Shown here in pieces: positions 62,067 through 64,000 of a stretch of 64,000 bases of DNA (position 1 is the stretch's first letter; each line of letters begins with the position of its first letter). The notes below the pieces were generated by a model. It was not told the DNA's origin. It did not search any database and saw nothing but the letters and a program-made list of their open reading frames with translations. Source of the DNA: Antitrichia curtipendula (Eukaryota > Streptophyta > Bryopsida > Hypnales > Leucodontaceae); assembly GCA_951230915.1 (NCBI GenBank), contig OX579636.1, positions 31,369,567 through 31,433,566 of the forward strand, given 5' to 3'. Position numbers and translations under genes: made by a program.

Positions 62067-63904
62067 GATACGAGGGATGGACCTAATGAACTTCAACAAT
62101 GCTTGGATTAAAAAAATTGTTTTGGATTGTTTGTATTTAATATTATCTTGCCGCTATGATACATCTTAACTGACGTTGACAAATATACCAATACAAAAAG
62201 CCCATGTCACTTTAGGATAGAAAACCTTGTCGTCAATATTATTTCTTGTGAGTATTATTTGGTTGAATCCTACTACAAAAATGATCAATATTATTTTCAA
62301 TAGTCTAATTTTTAACATGAAAGCAGAAGGATGACATGATTTCTACTAATGTAAGGATGAAGATTGATGAATAGGAGGTTGGAAGTAACTATAGGCTCAC
62401 ACATATGGCTTCCCATGAGGGCCTTGTCCGCTTCCCAACGAGTTGAGATGGACCTCTATCCCCAAATACCAACTTTACAACTTGCAACCACGGGGGGGCT
62501 TTTATTACCCACCTCCTTGTCACTTGGTAGTTGCAAGGCAATTCAAGGTAAGTTATAGTGAGTGGATTAAAATTGTGTCAATTGAAATTTGCCCTTCATT
62601 GCAAATACAGTTTCTTTCTATGTCACCGAGTGGGATTGAATCACTGGAAGTTTTTTTATTGGAGCTTAGAAGAGCTTGATATTTGTGTTTAATTATTTTG
62701 ATATGTTTTATTTGTTTTTTTCATTATTTGTTTTGTAAATGGTAGTATATGTTGTAAAAAATGTTTCTGTGTTGTTTATAACTTACATTTTGTGTTTAGT
62801 TTAAGGTTTCCAAGTTGTTGTTTTTAGGTTTTGAATATCATATTTTTGTATAAAAATGATTTGGAAGAGTTGTGTAAGTCAATACAGAGCCTTTTTGTGC
62901 TCAAGTGATTCTCATGTGGATGATGCTCTCTATAACAATGAGCAATCCCTTGAGTTACAAATCAAGGGCTTGGGAGGTATTGAATTCTTATGGTGGAACT
63001 TTAATGGGGGTTCATTTCTGTTGTTGTTGTTGTTGCTTAGTGCAAGGGAAAAATCACCACAACAAATTCAAGAAGTTTAATTAATTGAGTTTTAGTGCAT
63101 TGGAGAATTTGTTGAACATATTGCTCTTTCTTGTAAAGTACGCATGTGAATCAAGTGAGGTCACAAATGAAAATTTAAAAATTTGTGGCATGTGTAATTT
63201 ATAAACTTGCACATGGCTACAATCCGGAGCATATGGCAGATCATTTTAAGATTGGAGCTTTAATCATTAGAAAGTATGTTGACATTGTTTGTAATATATT
63301 TGTATTATAAGAAACTCAAGTTTTTTAAATGTCATGAAAAACGTAAGAATGCATTCCGTATGATGTGCAAGTAATCTGCAATAGTGTCTCCTAAAATTTG
63401 TTATAACCAATAGGCTAGAAACATGCGAAAATCTGAAGAAATGCGACCCATTTGAGCTTCTTTTTCTTGATGTCGCATAAGATGTAGTCTTCTAAACTCC
63501 CTATAGCCTGGCATGTGGACGCCACATAAGTGCTACACATACAAAGAGAACCATGTGAAATTTCTTTTCCATCCGGCCCGTTCATGATGTGGTAATTGAT
63601 GTGATGGTGGTAAAAATGACGTGGTAACCAACAAGGGTGACTTGAGACATTAATTGGTGCATATTGTGTCCATAGGATAGGATCAACAAGAAATAACTTT
63701 TTAAACTTTAAAAAATGAACAAAAAAATTGTCAAATTCAACAAGAATCAAAGAAAACTTACCATCTACCACCAAGAATTTTTTGAAGGAAAAATGAAGAA
63801 ATTCCTTCATTGAAAGTTAGTGAAAATGAAAGGTGGAGAGGATGTATTTATATTGAAATTCATCCTTTGTCCATATAAAAGATATGGGATAAATTGAACA
63901 TGAG

Positions 63905-63999
63905 AGCTTGACTTTTAAACATGTAGATGTTGTTTCAGACATATGGTTGTCGTTTTAGACTTTTAGTTGTCATTTCAAACATGGGGACATTGTTTTCAG
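63905..63999. repeat. Diverged 25-bp tandem repeat at window end
   Basis: Units of the type TTGTCGTTTTAGAC..ATGG recur three to four times with many changes and run to the window edge. Confidence 0.5.
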
Positions 64000-64000
64000 A

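Larger units (their letters stand above)
58655..63904. other. Downstream intergenic DNA, no gene seen
   Basis: 58.66-59.5 kb is moderately GC-balanced with a possible acceptor at 59130-59141 (GATGCTGCTGCAG) and an open stretch after it, perhaps spliced 3' UTR of the patatin-like gene. The rest is AT-rich with the repeats listed. Confidence 0.45.

Noticed and set aside
63415..63810. 131-codon minus-strand frame near the window end
   Set aside because: Phe/Lys/Leu-rich from AT-rich DNA and no domain recognised.
1..64000. tRNA, rRNA, CRISPR or bacterial-type operon features
   Set aside because: None seen on inspection; the window is eukaryotic, and no cloverleaf-like sequence with intact A/B boxes stood out, though a covariance-model scan was not possible.

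Overview
This is nuclear DNA from a land plant or close streptophyte relative. Four protein genes have many short introns with GT-AG (and a few GC-AG) borders. They sit as moderately GC-rich islands in a strongly AT-rich background full of short inverted-repeat transposons. The plant-type patatin subfamily, the plant-type epsin and the DNA-transposon content all fit a plant. I see no strong clue to the species; the set would suit a bryophyte or another non-flowering plant, but that is a weak inference.

Layout. 1-17.2 kb: no convincing gene; AT-rich DNA with foldback elements, a family of elements ending in AAGGTAGGAGG, an ATGGATAC-rich minisatellite (about 12.1-12.5 kb) and, at 14-17 kb, a more GC-balanced stretch holding one possible isolated exon. 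17.3-21.8 kb, minus: a 13-exon epsin (ENTH domain, two NPF motifs). 22.5-26.7 kb, plus: a 10-exon PLP-dependent class I/II aminotransferase, divergent from the epsin across about 630 bp. 28.7-36.1 kb, minus: an 18-exon NUP85, a Y-complex nucleoporin; every exon junction keeps frame, and two introns use GC donors. 36.3-54.8 kb: a transposon graveyard with TTAA-ended elements, a foldback pair member, PIF/Harbinger-like and hAT-like elements and a 5.66 kb CACTA element with an intact AAA target-site duplication. 56.0-58.2 kb, plus: a three-exon patatin-like phospholipase of the pPLA-III type that keeps a canonical GTSVG serine motif. 58.2-64 kb: no convincing gene; repeats.

The genes are housekeeping or lipid/amino-acid metabolism genes: clathrin-coat assembly (epsin), amino-acid transamination, nuclear pore scaffold (NUP85) and lipid acyl hydrolysis (pPLA-III). 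They form no obvious pathway or cluster; only the epsin and aminotransferase may share a promoter region.

The most distinctive feature of the window is its small non-autonomous DNA elements. Five of them, in three sequence groups, all start with TTAA followed by a C/T-rich stretch and end in the mirror of this, one inside an NUP85 intron. This looks like piggyBac-style TTAA insertion. Exon coordinates were read by hand from splice signals and reading frame; no alignment or search was run.
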